A DNA stretch of 64,000 nucleotides from assembly GCF_003032475.1 (NCBI RefSeq), contig NZ_CP028369.1, positions 434,001 through 498,000 on the forward strand, read 5' to 3'. This stretch comes from Streptomyces sp. P3. Its GTDB lineage: Bacteria > Actinomycetota > Actinomycetes > Streptomycetales > Streptomycetaceae. The translations under genes were made by a program, and so were the position numbers. A model generated the notes under the pieces. That model did not search any database, was not told the origin of the DNA, and saw nothing but the letters and a program-made list of their open reading frames with translations. Below are positions 1 through 9,800 of the stretch, one piece after another. Each line of letters opens with the position of its first letter. The stretch's first letter is position 1.

Positions 1-2936
1 CCCTGGCCGTGCGTGCAGCCCATCGCGTGCAGCGCGGCGACCTGCTCGGGCAGGTCCACGCCGTCGGCGACGGACTGCAGCCCCAGATCGGAGGCGATCC
101 GCAGCAGCCCGCCGGTGATCTTGTTCAGCCGGGCGGACTCGACGACCCCCTCGACCAGGGTTCGGTCGAGCTTGAGGATGTCCACGGGGAGCCGGCGCAG
201 CGCCGTGAGGGCTCCGTAGCCGCCGCCGACGCCGCCCAGGGCGATCCGGACGCCCAGGCGGCGCAGGGCCCCCAGGCGGCGCTCCAGCTCGTCCAGCGGC
301 ACCCTGGGGTCGGTGTCCGCGAGCTCGAGCACCAGCGAGCCCGACGGCAGGCCGTGCCGCGTCAGCAGCGCCTCCACCGAGCCCAGCGGCATCGAGCGGT
401 CCAGCAGCCGCCGGGCCCCCACCCGGACGACCACGGGCAGCGTCAGCCCGCTCGCTGTCCGGTCGGCGGCCTGCTCGACGGCTTCCTCCAGCAGCCAGCG
501 GCCCAGTTCGGCTGTCCTGTCGCTGTCCTCGGCGACCCGCAGGAACTCGGCGGGCGTGAAGAGCACGCCCTGCGAGGAACGCCAGCGGGCCTGTGCGGCG
601 ACCGACGAGATCCGGCCGTCCGAGAGGCGCACCACGGGCTGGTGCAGAACGGCGAACTCGCCGTCATGGAGCGCGGCACGCAGCCGTGTGGCCAGTTCCG
701 CCTTGCGTACGACGTCCTGCTGCATCTGCGGCTTGTACAGCTCGACCCGGCCCTTGCCGCCGGCCTTGGCGCGGTACATGGCGAGATCGGCGTTGCGCAG
801 CAACTCCCCCGCGCCCAGACCGGGCTCCGCGAAGGCGACGCCGATGGACGCGGCGACGCGGACCTCGTCGCCGTCGATGAGGTACGGCTGCGAGAGCGTG
901 AGCCGCAGGCGGTCGGCGAGTTCCAGTATGTGACGCTCGCGGGCGGCCCGGTCACGGGCGCCGTCGCCGACGATCAGGGCAGCGAACTCGTCGCCGCCCA
1001 GCCGGGACGCGGTGTCGCCCTGGCGGACCGCGTCCTGCAGCCGGCGGGCGGCCTGCACCAGCAGGGCGTCTCCCGCGGCGTGGCCGATGGTGTCGTTGAC
1101 GGCCTTGAAGCCGTCGAGGTCGATGAAGAGGACGGCCGTGCCCCGCAGGGCGGGCCCTCGGTCGGTGCTGCGGCGGCCGGACAGCGCCTGCTGCACGCGC
1201 CGGGTGAACAGCGCGCGGTTGGGCAGGTCGGTGAGCGGGTCGTGCTCGGCGTTGTGCTGGAGCTGCGCCTGCAGACGCACCCGCTCCGTCACGTCCCGGC
1301 TGTTGAAGATCAGGCCGCCGTGGTGTCGGTTGACGGTCGACTCGACGTTGAGCCAGCCTCCTCCGCCGGAGCGGAAACGGCACTCGATGCGCGTGGTGGG
1401 CTCGTCCTGCGGACTGGCGGCGAGGAACCGCCGCACCTCGTGAACCACGCAGCCCAGGTCCTCCGGGTGGATGAGGTGAGCCAGTTCGGTGCCCACCAGT
1501 TCCTCGGCGGACCGGCCGTACACACCGGCGGCGGCAGGGGAGACGTAACGCAGCACCCCGCTGGGCGCGGCGATCATGATGACGTCGCTGGAGCCCTGCA
1601 CCAGGGAGCGGAAGTGGTTCTCCTTCTGCGCCAGTTCCTGGGTGAGGGCGATGTTGTCGAGCAGCATGATCCCCTGGCGGACCACCAGGGCGAGCACGAC
1701 CGTGCCGCCGGTCAGCAGCACCACGCGGTCGACGCTGCGTCCGTTGAGGACGTTGTAGAGGATGCCCAGGGTGCAGACGGCGGCGGCCAGGTACGGCGTG
1801 AGCGCGGCCAGCGAGCCGGTGATGGGCCGGGTGGCCGGATAGCAGCCGTGGTCACCGCCCTGCGGGGGTGTCGGGGCCTGCGGGGAGGTGACCCTCCGGG
1901 CTCCGGCGCGCTGTCCGGGCAGGTGCTCGTGCACCACGCGCGTGTGTCCCTCGTCCACCGCCCGCCCGTGCCGGCGGTAGGCCGCCCAGGGCGCATACGC
2001 CAGGAGCAGCGAGCCGGCGAACCAGCCGGCGTCCAGGAGCTGGCCCGAGCGGTAGTCGTTGTGCAGCAGCGGCGAGGTGAACAGGGCGTCGCACATGACG
2101 GTCAGCGCGAGGGCGCCGACAGCCGTGTTGACCCCGGTGCGGTTCACCGCGGTGCGCCGGAAGTGCAACACCAGCACCATGCTCACCAGAGCGATGTCCA
2201 GCAGCGGGTACGCCAGCGACAGCGCCGCGTGCGCCACGCTCGGGCCGTCGAGTTCGGCGGCCTGGGCGAGGGCGAGGCTCCAGGAGAGGGTGAGCAGCGA
2301 GCCGGCGATCAGCCAGGCGTCCAGCCCCAGGCAGACCCAGCCCGCCTTGGTCACGGGACGGGCGGCGAGCACCAGCAGGCCCACGATGGCGGGGGGCGCG
2401 AAGCACAGGAAGAACAGGTCGGCGAGGCTGGGGCTGGGCACGGGCCGCCCCAGGACCACCTCGTACCACCCCCAGACCAGGTTGCCGAGGGCCGCCATCG
2501 CCGAGGAGAGCGAGAACAGCATCCAGGCGGGTCGAAAACGGACGCGGCGGATGCGCGCGTAGCAGAAGCAGGACACGGCGGCCGTGCCGGCGGCGGCGGT
2601 GAGCCCGAAGTCGCCCATGATCAACGCGAGTTCTTCCGAGCCCCAGCCGAGCGCGGCGCCGACGGCGTATCCCGCGCACAGGAAGGCCAGCAGCAGTTGG
2701 TGGACCCCGTGGGGCCCGGGGCCACCCGCGGGCGGCGCGGCGAAGCGCGGCATCCCCGCCGCAGGCCGTGTGCGCGGCGCTCCGTCGAGAAGGGGCGTGG
2801 AGGTCGGCGGCGAGCTCACCGGGCCCTCCCGGTCCGTGCCGACCCCGGGTCCCGGTGAGTGCTGCCGCCCTGTCCGCGCGCGGCCGAGCGCCAGGGTCGC
2901 CGACGGCGGCTCCGCCGCGTCGGATCGTTCGTCCAT
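1..2936 (-). CDS. Membrane PAS-GGDEF protein with degenerate EAL domain (3' end outside window)
   Basis: Likely a membrane diguanylate cyclase or c-di-GMP sensor. From the ATG at 2936 the frame stays open to the window edge (about 978 residues), so the C-terminus is missing. It has a proline-rich N-terminus, about ten hydrophobic segments (residues ~75-430), a PAS domain (~441-560), a GGDEF domain with an intact RLGGDEF motif near residue 645, and an EAL-like domain from ~735. The EAL domain looks inactive: the EAL signature reads VAAQARW, the DDFGTGYSSL position reads LGGVGGGYGAL, and the ExTE glutamates are not conserved, while LKLD survives. Composite GGDEF-EAL membrane proteins are common in Streptomyces and control development through c-di-GMP. 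The start is the first ATG of the frame; no strong ribosome site decides it. Confidence 0.9.
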   Translation of the reverse strand, partial: MDERSDAAEPPSATLALGRARTGRQHSPGPGVGTDREGPVSSPPTSTPLLDGAPRTRPAAGMPRFAAPPAGGPGPHGVHQLLLAFLCAGYAVGAALGWGSEELALIMGDFGLTAAAGTAAVSCFCYARIRRVRFRPAWMLFSLSSAMAALGNLVWGWYEVVLGRPVPSPSLADLFFLCFAPPAIVGLLVLAARPVTKAGWVCLGLDAWLIAGSLLTLSWSLALAQAAELDGPSVAHAALSLAYPLLDIALVSMVLVLHFRRTAVNRTGVNTAVGALALTVMCDALFTSPLLHNDYRSGQLLDAGWFAGSLLLAYAPWAAYRRHGRAVDEGHTRVVHEHLPGQRAGARRVTSPQAPTPPQGGDHGCYPATRPITGSLAALTPYLAAAVCTLGILYNVLNGRSVDRVVLLTGGTVVLALVVRQGIMLLDNIALTQELAQKENHFRSLVQGSSDVIMIAAPSGVLRYVSPAAAGVYGRSAEELVGTELAHLIHPEDLGCVVHEVRRFLAASPQDEPTTRIECRFRSGGGGWLNVESTVNRHHGGLIFNSRDVTERVRLQAQLQHNAEHDPLTDLPNRALFTRRVQQALSGRRSTDRGPALRGTAVLFIDLDGFKAVNDTIGHAAGDALLVQAARRLQDAVRQGDTASRLGGDEFAALIVGDGARDRAARERHILELADRLRLTLSQPYLIDGDEVRVAASIGVAFAEPGLGAGELLRNADLAMYRAKAGGKGRVELYKPQMQQDVVRKAELATRLRAALHDGEFAVLHQPVVRLSDGRISSVAAQARWRSSQGVLFTPAEFLRVAEDSDRTAELGRWLLEEAVEQAADRTASGLTLPVVVRVGARRLLDRSMPLGSVEALLTRHGLPSGSLVLELADTDPRVPLDELERRLGALRRLGVRIALGGVGGGYGALTALRRLPVDILKLDRTLVEGVVESARLNKITGGLLRIASDLGLQSVADGVDLPEQVAALHAMGCTHGQ

Positions 2937-3161
2937 TGGCCGTGCATCGCCCGTCGCCCCCCTCAAAAGTCTGAGATGTCCGTCCCTGACGCCGATGGTG
3001 CGCGGCGTAGCCCCTGTCGGGACGATACACCAGTCTCGTCACTCAGGGACATAGTTCCTCTACTCTGCGTGACGATCACCGGCATATGCGCCCGGATGAG
3101 GTACGGACCGCGTCCGGGGGACTGCGGAGGGTGCCCGAACCGGAGCGTGGGGCCGCCGCCG

Positions 3162-4115
3162 TCACGTTCCGGTCGGGGCACCCGTCGTGAGGATCACGTT
3201 GCGCAGCGGCTCGCGGTTCACGAAGCGGCGCAACTGGTCGGCCAGCAGGCGCTCGGCCCGGGGCCGGAAGGCTGAGGTGGGTCCGCCGACGTGGGGGCTC
3301 ACTAGTACGCCCGGCGCGCTCCACAGGCGGTGCCCCGGGGGCAGCGGCTCGGGGTCGGTGACGTCCAGCGCCGCGGTCAGCCGGCCGCTCTCCAGTTCCG
3401 CGAGCAGCGCCTCGGTGTCGACGACCCCGCCGCGGGCCACGTTGACGAGCAGCGCGCCGTCCTTCATCCGGGCCAGGAACCCGGCGTCGACGAGGCCGCG
3501 GGTGGTCTCGTTCAGGGGCGTGCAGAGGATCACGACGTCAGCGTCGGGGAGCAGGGCGGGCAGTTCGGCGATCGGGTGCACGGGGCCGCGCGCCGTCGTG
3601 CGCCACGAGCGCGCGACGCGCGCCACCCGCGCCACCTCGAAGGGCACGAGCCGGTCCTCGATGGCGGAGCCGATGGAGCCGTATCCGACGATGAGCACGT
3701 TCTTGTCGGCGAGCGCCGGCCGGAAGCCGCCGAGCCACTCCCCCCGCTCCTGGGCCCGGACGAAGTCGGGGACCCCGCGCAACGAGGCGAGGACCAGGGT
3801 GAGCGTGAGCTCGGCCGTGCTCGCCTCGTGCACCCCGCGCGCGTTGCAGAGCCGTACTCCGGCAGGCAGCGCTCCGAGGGCCGGCTCCACGTGGTCGATG
3901 CCGGCGGACAGGGTCTGCACGACCTCCAGGGAGCTCATCGCGGGCAGGGGCCGCTGCCCGACCTCGGGGGCCTTCATGTAGGGGACGACGTAGAAGGCGC
4001 AGTCGGCGGGATCCGCCGGGAAGTCCTGCTCTCCGTTCCAGAAGCGGTAGTCCGGGCCCTGCGGGAGGCCCTCGATCTCTTGCGGGGGGATGGGCAGCCA
4101 TACGTCAGCACTCAT
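3162..4115 (-). CDS. D-isomer-specific 2-hydroxyacid dehydrogenase
   Basis: NAD(P)-dependent cytosolic oxidoreductase that interconverts 2-hydroxyacids and 2-ketoacids. The 317-residue product has the family layout: an N-terminal substrate-binding part, then a Rossmann domain with the dinucleotide motif GYGSIGSAI near residue 145, followed by NVARGGVVDTEAL, with a His in SPHVGGPT near the C-terminus that fits the catalytic His. The substrate cannot be told from sequence. The gene stands alone; the upstream aldo/keto reductase reads divergently, leaving a short divergent promoter region (4116-4190). The downstream gap (2937-3161) before the GGDEF gene shows no further gene. Confidence 0.9.
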   Translation of the reverse strand: MSADVWLPIPPQEIEGLPQGPDYRFWNGEQDFPADPADCAFYVVPYMKAPEVGQRPLPAMSSLEVVQTLSAGIDHVEPALGALPAGVRLCNARGVHEASTAELTLTLVLASLRGVPDFVRAQERGEWLGGFRPALADKNVLIVGYGSIGSAIEDRLVPFEVARVARVARSWRTTARGPVHPIAELPALLPDADVVILCTPLNETTRGLVDAGFLARMKDGALLVNVARGGVVDTEALLAELESGRLTAALDVTDPEPLPPGHRLWSAPGVLVSPHVGGPTSAFRPRAERLLADQLRRFVNREPLRNVILTTGAPTGT

Positions 4116-4190
4116 GGGCGGGAGGCTATGTCAGGCCCATGCCGCGGCAGAGGTTAGGTTGGGGGCCGGGTGAGGGAGGGTTTCGAGCAG

Positions 4191-5189
4191 GTGGAGCGCA
4201 GGACGATCGGCGCGGGGGCGCTCGAGGTGGGTGCCGTCGGTCTCGGGTGCATGCCGATGAGCTGGGCGTACAGCGGGTCACGGCAGCGGGGCGACGAGTC
4301 GCTCAGGGCGGTGCACCGGGCACTGGACGAGGGCTCGTCCCTGCTGGACACCGCCGACATGTACGGCCCGTTCACCAACGAGCTGTTACTGGGGCGGGCG
4401 TTGAAGGAGCGGCGCGAGGACGCGTTCGTGTCGACGAAGGTCGGTCTGCTCGTCGGCGAACAGCACATCGTGGCCAACGGCCGCCCGGGGTATGTGAAAC
4501 GGGCGTGCGACGCCTCCCTGCGGCGGCTGCAGACGGACGTCATCGACCTCTACCAGCTGCACCGGGCCGATCCCGAGGTGCCGATCGAGGAGACGTGGGG
4601 CGCGATGGCCGAGCTCGTCGGGGCGGGCAAGGTGCGGGCGTTGGGACTGTGTGCGGTGGGCGCGCGGGGCGGCCGGCGATCGAGCGGGCACCTGTACGAC
4701 GGAACGATTCGGCAGCTGCGGCGCCTTCAGCAGGTCTTCCCGGTGAGCACGGTCGAGGCGGAGTTGTCGGTGTGGTCGCCGGAGGCGCTGGACGGCCTGC
4801 TGCCGTGGTGCGAGGCGCGCGGCGTCGGCTTCCTTGCCGCGATGCCGCTCGGCAACGGCTTCCTCACCGGCAGGCTGACCCCCGGGCAGGGATTCGAACC
4901 GGACGACATGCGTGCCCGGCATCCGCGGTTCACCGCCGAGATGATGGCCTCGAACCAGCCGATCGTCGTCGGTCTGCGCCGGGTCGCCGCCCGGCACGGC
5001 GACTCCGTGACGGCCGCGCAGGCCGCCCTGGCCTGGGTACTGGCGCAGGGCCGGCACGTGGTGCCGGTGCCGGGCGCCAAGCGGGAGCGGTGGGTGTCGG
5101 AGAACGCGCGCGCGTCCCGTCTGCGTCTGACGCCGCAGGATCTGGCCGAACTGGCGCATCTGCCGGGGGCGCAGGGATCGTGGGAGTGA
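4191..5189 (+). CDS. Aldo/keto reductase
   Basis: NAD(P)H-dependent reductase of the aldo/keto reductase family, with a TIM-barrel fold in the cytosol. The expected catalytic tetrad is visible: Asp and Tyr in TADMYGP, Lys in VSTKVG and His in LYQLHRADP. A C-terminal cofactor-binding segment reads VPVPGAKR. The GTG at 4191 (product starting with Met-Glu-Arg-Arg) is preferred because the GGGAGGG at 4174-4180 lies a good distance upstream; a GTG at 4170 would add seven residues. About 332 residues, normal for the family. Physiological substrate unknown. Confidence 0.9.
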   Translation: MERRTIGAGALEVGAVGLGCMPMSWAYSGSRQRGDESLRAVHRALDEGSSLLDTADMYGPFTNELLLGRALKERREDAFVSTKVGLLVGEQHIVANGRPGYVKRACDASLRRLQTDVIDLYQLHRADPEVPIEETWGAMAELVGAGKVRALGLCAVGARGGRRSSGHLYDGTIRQLRRLQQVFPVSTVEAELSVWSPEALDGLLPWCEARGVGFLAAMPLGNGFLTGRLTPGQGFEPDDMRARHPRFTAEMMASNQPIVVGLRRVAARHGDSVTAAQAALAWVLAQGRHVVPVPGAKRERWVSENARASRLRLTPQDLAELAHLPGAQGSWE

Positions 5190-5324
5190 GCGCCCCTGCC
5201 GGGCGCCGGAGCGGGGGGACGAGCACCGCTTTCGGGTCGACCCGGCGCCGAACGGGAACCCGGGAGGCGCCGGCGGCGTAAGACAGGTGAAGGCCGCCGA
5301 AGGAACCCGCGTGTCGAAGGGACC

Positions 5325-6485
5325 ATGATCGTGCGACGTCGAGCTGTGTCGGCCGTGTTGGCCACGGGCGCTCTGCTGGTGACGGCCGGCTGCTCGTCCG
5401 GCGCCGGAGGGGCGCCCGGTGCTTCCGCCAGCGCGCCCCCGGGGAGTACGGCCGCGCGGACCTCCCCGGCCGCCGAGAGCACCCCGCCCGCGAAGGGCAC
5501 CGTCGAAGTGGTGCGCACGGTCACCGAGGGGCTGAACACCCCCTGGGGTCTCGCTCCCCTCCCCGAGGGCGGCCTGCTGGTCGGCTCGCGCGACGAGGGC
5601 ACGATCACGCGGGTGGACGAGAAGACGGGCGGGAAGACGGAGCTGGGCGAGGTGCCGGGCGTCTCCGCGGGCGGCGAGGGCGGCCTGCTGGGCCTCGCCC
5701 TCTCGCCCGACTACGCCTCCGACCACATGGTCTACGCGTACTTCACCTCGGCCTCCGACAACCGCGTCGTCCGCATGCTCTACGACGCGAAGCGACCCGC
5801 CGGCGATCAGCTGGGGGCGCCCGACACGATCTTCAAGGGCATCCCCAAGGGCATGATCCACAACGGCGGCCGGATCGCCTTCGGGCCCGACCGGCAGCTG
5901 TACGTCGGCACCGGCGAGAACGGCGACCGGGGTCTGGCGCAGGACAAGAAGTCCCTCGGCGGCAAGATCCTGCGGCTGACCCCGGAGGGCGAGCCGGCCC
6001 CGGGCAACCCCTTCCCGGACTCCCCGGTGTACTCGTACGGCCACCGCAACGTGCAGGGGCTGGCCTGGGATGCCAGGCAGCGCCTGTTCGCGTCGGAGTT
6101 CGGCCAGAACACCTGGGACGAGCTGAACGCGATCGAACCCGGCGCCGACTACGGCTGGCCGGCGGCCGAGGGCACGTCCAAGGAGGCGAAGTACCACAAC
6201 CCCACGGCTCAGTGGCACACCGACGAGGCGTCTCCGAGCGGCATCGCCTACGCCGCGGGCTCGATCTGGATGGCGGGTCTGCGGGGACAGCGGCTGTGGC
6301 GCGTCCCGCTGAAGGGCACGGCCGTCTCGGCGGATCCGCAGGCCTTCCTCAGGGGCGACTACGGCCGGCTGCGCACGGTGGTGGCGGCGGGCGGAGACAA
6401 GCTGTGGGTCACCACCAGCGCCACGGACGGCCGCGGCGACCCGAAGAAGGGGGACGACCGGATCCTGGAGCTGCGGGTGACCTGA
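5325..6485 (+). CDS. PQQ-dependent sugar dehydrogenase-like lipoprotein
   Basis: Exported six-bladed beta-propeller of the glucose/sorbosone dehydrogenase (GSDH) family, probably anchored outside the membrane. It starts with a lipoprotein signal peptide (positively charged MIVRRR, hydrophobic stretch, lipobox LVTAGC with Cys near residue 23) and a Ser/Ala/Pro-rich linker. Family features include LNTPWGLAPLPEGGLLV, GGEGGLLGLALSP, an HNGGRIAFGPD segment with the conserved His, and YSYGHRNVQGLAWD. A clear ribosome site (GAAGGGACC) precedes the ATG. Whether it binds PQQ, and which sugar it oxidises, cannot be seen. 386 residues is typical. The next gene is convergent. Confidence 0.9.
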   Translation: MIVRRRAVSAVLATGALLVTAGCSSGAGGAPGASASAPPGSTAARTSPAAESTPPAKGTVEVVRTVTEGLNTPWGLAPLPEGGLLVGSRDEGTITRVDEKTGGKTELGEVPGVSAGGEGGLLGLALSPDYASDHMVYAYFTSASDNRVVRMLYDAKRPAGDQLGAPDTIFKGIPKGMIHNGGRIAFGPDRQLYVGTGENGDRGLAQDKKSLGGKILRLTPEGEPAPGNPFPDSPVYSYGHRNVQGLAWDARQRLFASEFGQNTWDELNAIEPGADYGWPAAEGTSKEAKYHNPTAQWHTDEASPSGIAYAAGSIWMAGLRGQRLWRVPLKGTAVSADPQAFLRGDYGRLRTVVAAGGDKLWVTTSATDGRGDPKKGDDRILELRVT

Positions 6486-6568
6486 CCGACGCCGTCACCT
6501 CTCCCCCGCCGCGGACCTCTCCCGCCGCGGACCACTATCGCGTCGGCGTCGCCCCCCTCTCGGGCCTC

Positions 6569-6772
6569 CTACGCCGGTGCCTCCCCCGGCGGAGCGTCCC
6601 TCGTCGGCTCCGGTTCGGCCGCCCGGACCACGACCTTTCCGGAGGCGAGGTCTATCGGCCCGCGCCCGGGATCGGCGTCGCCGACGTCCTCCCGGGTCAG
6701 CTCCAGCCGGTTCTGCTCGTCCCGGGTGTGCTTGCGGCCCGGTGAGAAGAGTTCCTCGAAGGCGTTGAACAT
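6569..6772 (-). CDS. Small conserved protein (DUF6191-like)
   Basis: A 67-residue acidic/basic soluble protein beginning MFNAFEELFSPGRKHTRDEQ, which resembles a small actinobacterial family I know as DUF6191; no function is known. The start at 6772 is chosen because GAGGAGAACG lies directly before the ATG; a start at 6793 would add seven residues without a better site. It sits 36 bp downstream of the large LuxR regulator on the same strand and may be cotranscribed with it. A conserved SGKVVVR sequence lies near residue 50. Confidence 0.75.
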   Translation of the reverse strand: MFNAFEELFSPGRKHTRDEQNRLELTREDVGDADPGRGPIDLASGKVVVRAAEPEPTRDAPPGEAPA

Positions 6773-6808
6773 CGTTCTCCTCTGCCGGGTCACGGTCGGC
6801 TTGTCCTA

Positions 6809-9800
6809 TTATCGCGCGATCAGGCCGTCCCCGGCCGTCGGCGGGAACAGTCCCAGGCGATGTGCCACCGCTGCCGCCTCTCCCCGGCCCGAGACGTCGA
6901 GCTTCGACAGGATGTTCGAGACGTGCACGCTGGCCGTCTTCGGGGAGATGAACAGCTCCTCGGCGATCTGCCGGTTGGTGCGGCCGGCGGAGACCAGACG
7001 CAGCACGTCGCGTTCGCGGCTGGTGAGGCCGAGTGGGGCGAGCGGGTCCGCAGGGTCGGCCGGCGTGCCCGGGGCCGTGGTCCGGGGCAGCCGGGCGCGC
7101 CGGCCGAGCAGGGCGACGGCGTCGGCGAGGGGGCGGGCCCCGAGGTGGGCGGCGACCGCGTGCGCGAGGCGCAGGAGTTCGGCGGCCCGGTCGCGTGCGG
7201 CGTCCCCGCCGACGGCGAGCAGGGCCTCGGCCAGGCGGTGCCGGGCGCGCGCGAGGTCGTAGGGGCGTTCCAGGCACTCGAGGGCGGCGACGACCTCGGA
7301 CCAGTCGTCCGGGTCGTCACGGCCCTCGGCGCGGGCGAGTTCGGCGTGCAGCCACAGTGCGTGCGCCTGCCAGACGGGAGCGATGGCGACGAGCTTCTTC
7401 GCCGCCCGGCGGATCCGGTCCGGCAGCCCGGCGTCGGTCCCGGCCGCCGCGTCGACCGCCGGGACCGCGTCGACCGCGGAGACCGCGGTGAGCAGCAGGG
7501 GCCAGGCGTAGCGCTGGGCGCCGGGCGGGAATCCGACCTCCAGGGCGTGTTCGAGGTGGGAGCGGGCGTCGGCGGGACGGTCCTCGGCCACGGCGAGGGC
7601 GATGGCCAGGCGGGCGAGCGGGAGATGCTGCTGCGGCATGCGTTCACTGGAGCCGGCATAGCGCTGTGCGGCGTCCAGTCGGCGGCCCGCCTCGGCGAGA
7701 TCGCCGCGGGCCAGGGCGAGTTCGGCGCGCAGCGTGGCGTGCACGCCCTTGACGCCCACGCCCCGGGCGATGCGTCCCGCCTCGGCGCTCGCGCGGTCCG
7801 CCTCGTCCCAACGCCCCAGCGACAGCAGGGACTCGGCGAGGTTGCCGTGGACCCACGCCTCGGTGTCGGGCAGTCCCTGCCGTTGGGCGTAGAGCAGTCC
7901 CTCCGCCATGATCGCGACGGCTTCCCGGGAACGTCCGACCGCCTCCAGCTCGGAGGGGAGGTTCACATAGGCGTCGAGCGCGACGGTGGGGATGTCCTCG
8001 GCGAGCGCCCGGTCCTTGACCTCGGACAGTTCGGTGAGGCCGGTCTCGATGTGCCCGGCGTCGACCATGAGGATGCCCAGGATCTGGCGGGCCTTGAGCT
8101 CGGTCTCGCGGGCGCCGACCATCCGGGCGTACTCCACCGCCTGCTCGGCGGCCCGGTAGGCGTCCGGTCCCGGCACGTGGAGCGCGGACCAGCCGGCGGC
8201 GTGGGCGAGCACCTCGGCGTGCACCTCGCTGGGCGGCAGACCGCGCATCAGCTCCTGCGCCCTGGCCAGTTCCTCACGGCCGCTGCCCCGGCCCAGGGCG
8301 CGCACCAGACGGGAGCGCTGCACCCAGAACCAGGCGGCGCGCCGGGGGTCGCCCGCTCCGTCGTCCAGCAGCCGCAGCGCGCGCTTGGCGATCTTCAGAG
8401 CGCGCTCGCGTTCCCCGCAGTAGCGGCCCGCGACGGTGGCCTCAGCCAGGAGGTCGAGGTAGCGCAGCGGGGTGGTGGCGGGGGCAGGGCCGCCGCCGGG
8501 CACCCCTTCGGGCCGTTCGGGCGGGCAGGAGGGATACACCTCGGTGTGGTCGACGGGACGCAGCGCGGCCCGCACCTCCTCCGGTGCGGCCTCCCACAGC
8601 TCCATCGCCCGCTCCAGAAGCCGTAGTTGCTCGCTGTAGGCGCGCCGGGAGCGGGCTTCGACGGAGGCGTCGAGGACGGCGGGCAGGGCCTTGGCCGGAT
8701 CGTGGGCGTGGTACCAGTAGCTGGCCAGCCGCATGACGCGCTCGTCGGCGGGGACGAGCGTCGGGTCGGCCTGCAGGGCCTCGGCGTAGCGGCGGTTGAG
8801 GCGGGAGCGTTCCCCGGGCAGGAGGTCGTCGCTCACCGCCTCGCGCACCAGGGAGTGGCGGAAGCGGTAGCCGTCCCCGCCGGGCGCCGCGAGCAGCAGA
8901 TGGGCGTTGACAGCGGCGCGCAGGGCCTCGATCAGATCGTCCTCGGCGAGCCGGGCGACGGCGTCCAGCAGGCGGTACTCGACGGTGGAGCCGCCTTCGG
9001 CGACGATCCGGGCGACGTTCTGGGCGCTGTCGGGCAGTGCCTCGACGCGGACGAGGAGCAGGTCGCGCAGGGAGTCGGTGAGGCCGGTGCGGCAGCCCTC
9101 GTGGGCGGCGACGGCGAGTTCCTCGACGAAGAAGGCGTTGCCGTCGGAGCGTTCGAAGATGGCGTCGACCTGCTCGGGGTCGGGTTCGCGGGCCAGGATG
9201 CCGGCGATCTGGCGCCCGACCTCGTCCCGGGTGAAGCGGGCGAGTTCGAGACGCCGAACGGTGCGCAGCCGGTCGAGTTCGGCGAGCAGGGGGCGCAGCG
9301 GGTGACGGCGGTGGATGTCGTCCGCGCGGTAGGTGGCGAGGACGACGAGGCGGCCGCTGCGCAGGGTGCGCAACAGGTAGGACAGCAGGTGGCGGGTGGA
9401 GGCGTCGGCCCAGTGGAGGTCCTCCAGGGCGAGGACGACCGTGCGGTCGGCGGCGAGGCGTTCCAGGAGGCGTGCGACGAGCTCGAAGAGCCGGGCCGTG
9501 CCCTCCTCGTCGTGGCGTCCGGCGGTGGCCTCCCCGCACTCCGGCAGCAGCCGGGCGAGTTCGTCCTCCTGTCCGGCGACGGCGGCCGCGAACTCGTCCG
9601 GCAGGGCGCGGCGCAGGGCCCGCAGGGCGGTGGAGAACGGGGCGAAGGGCAGTCCGTACGCGCCCATCTCGACGCAGCCGCCGACCGCGACGACGGCGCC
9701 CCCGCGGCCGGCTGTCGCGGCGAACTCCTCGACGAGCCTGGTCTTGCCGACCCCGGCCTCGCCGCCGACGAGCAACGCCTGGGGCTCTCCCGCGGCGGCG

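Noticed and set aside
9..2858. 949-residue open frame on the plus strand opposite the GGDEF gene
   Set aside because: Antisense to a gene with clear PAS, GGDEF and EAL-like domains; its product is a low-complexity Gly/Gln/Arg-rich shadow caused by high GC.
4170..4190. Upstream GTG as the aldo/keto reductase start
   Set aside because: The ribosome-like GGGAGGG would lie inside the coding region, while it is properly spaced for the GTG at 4191.
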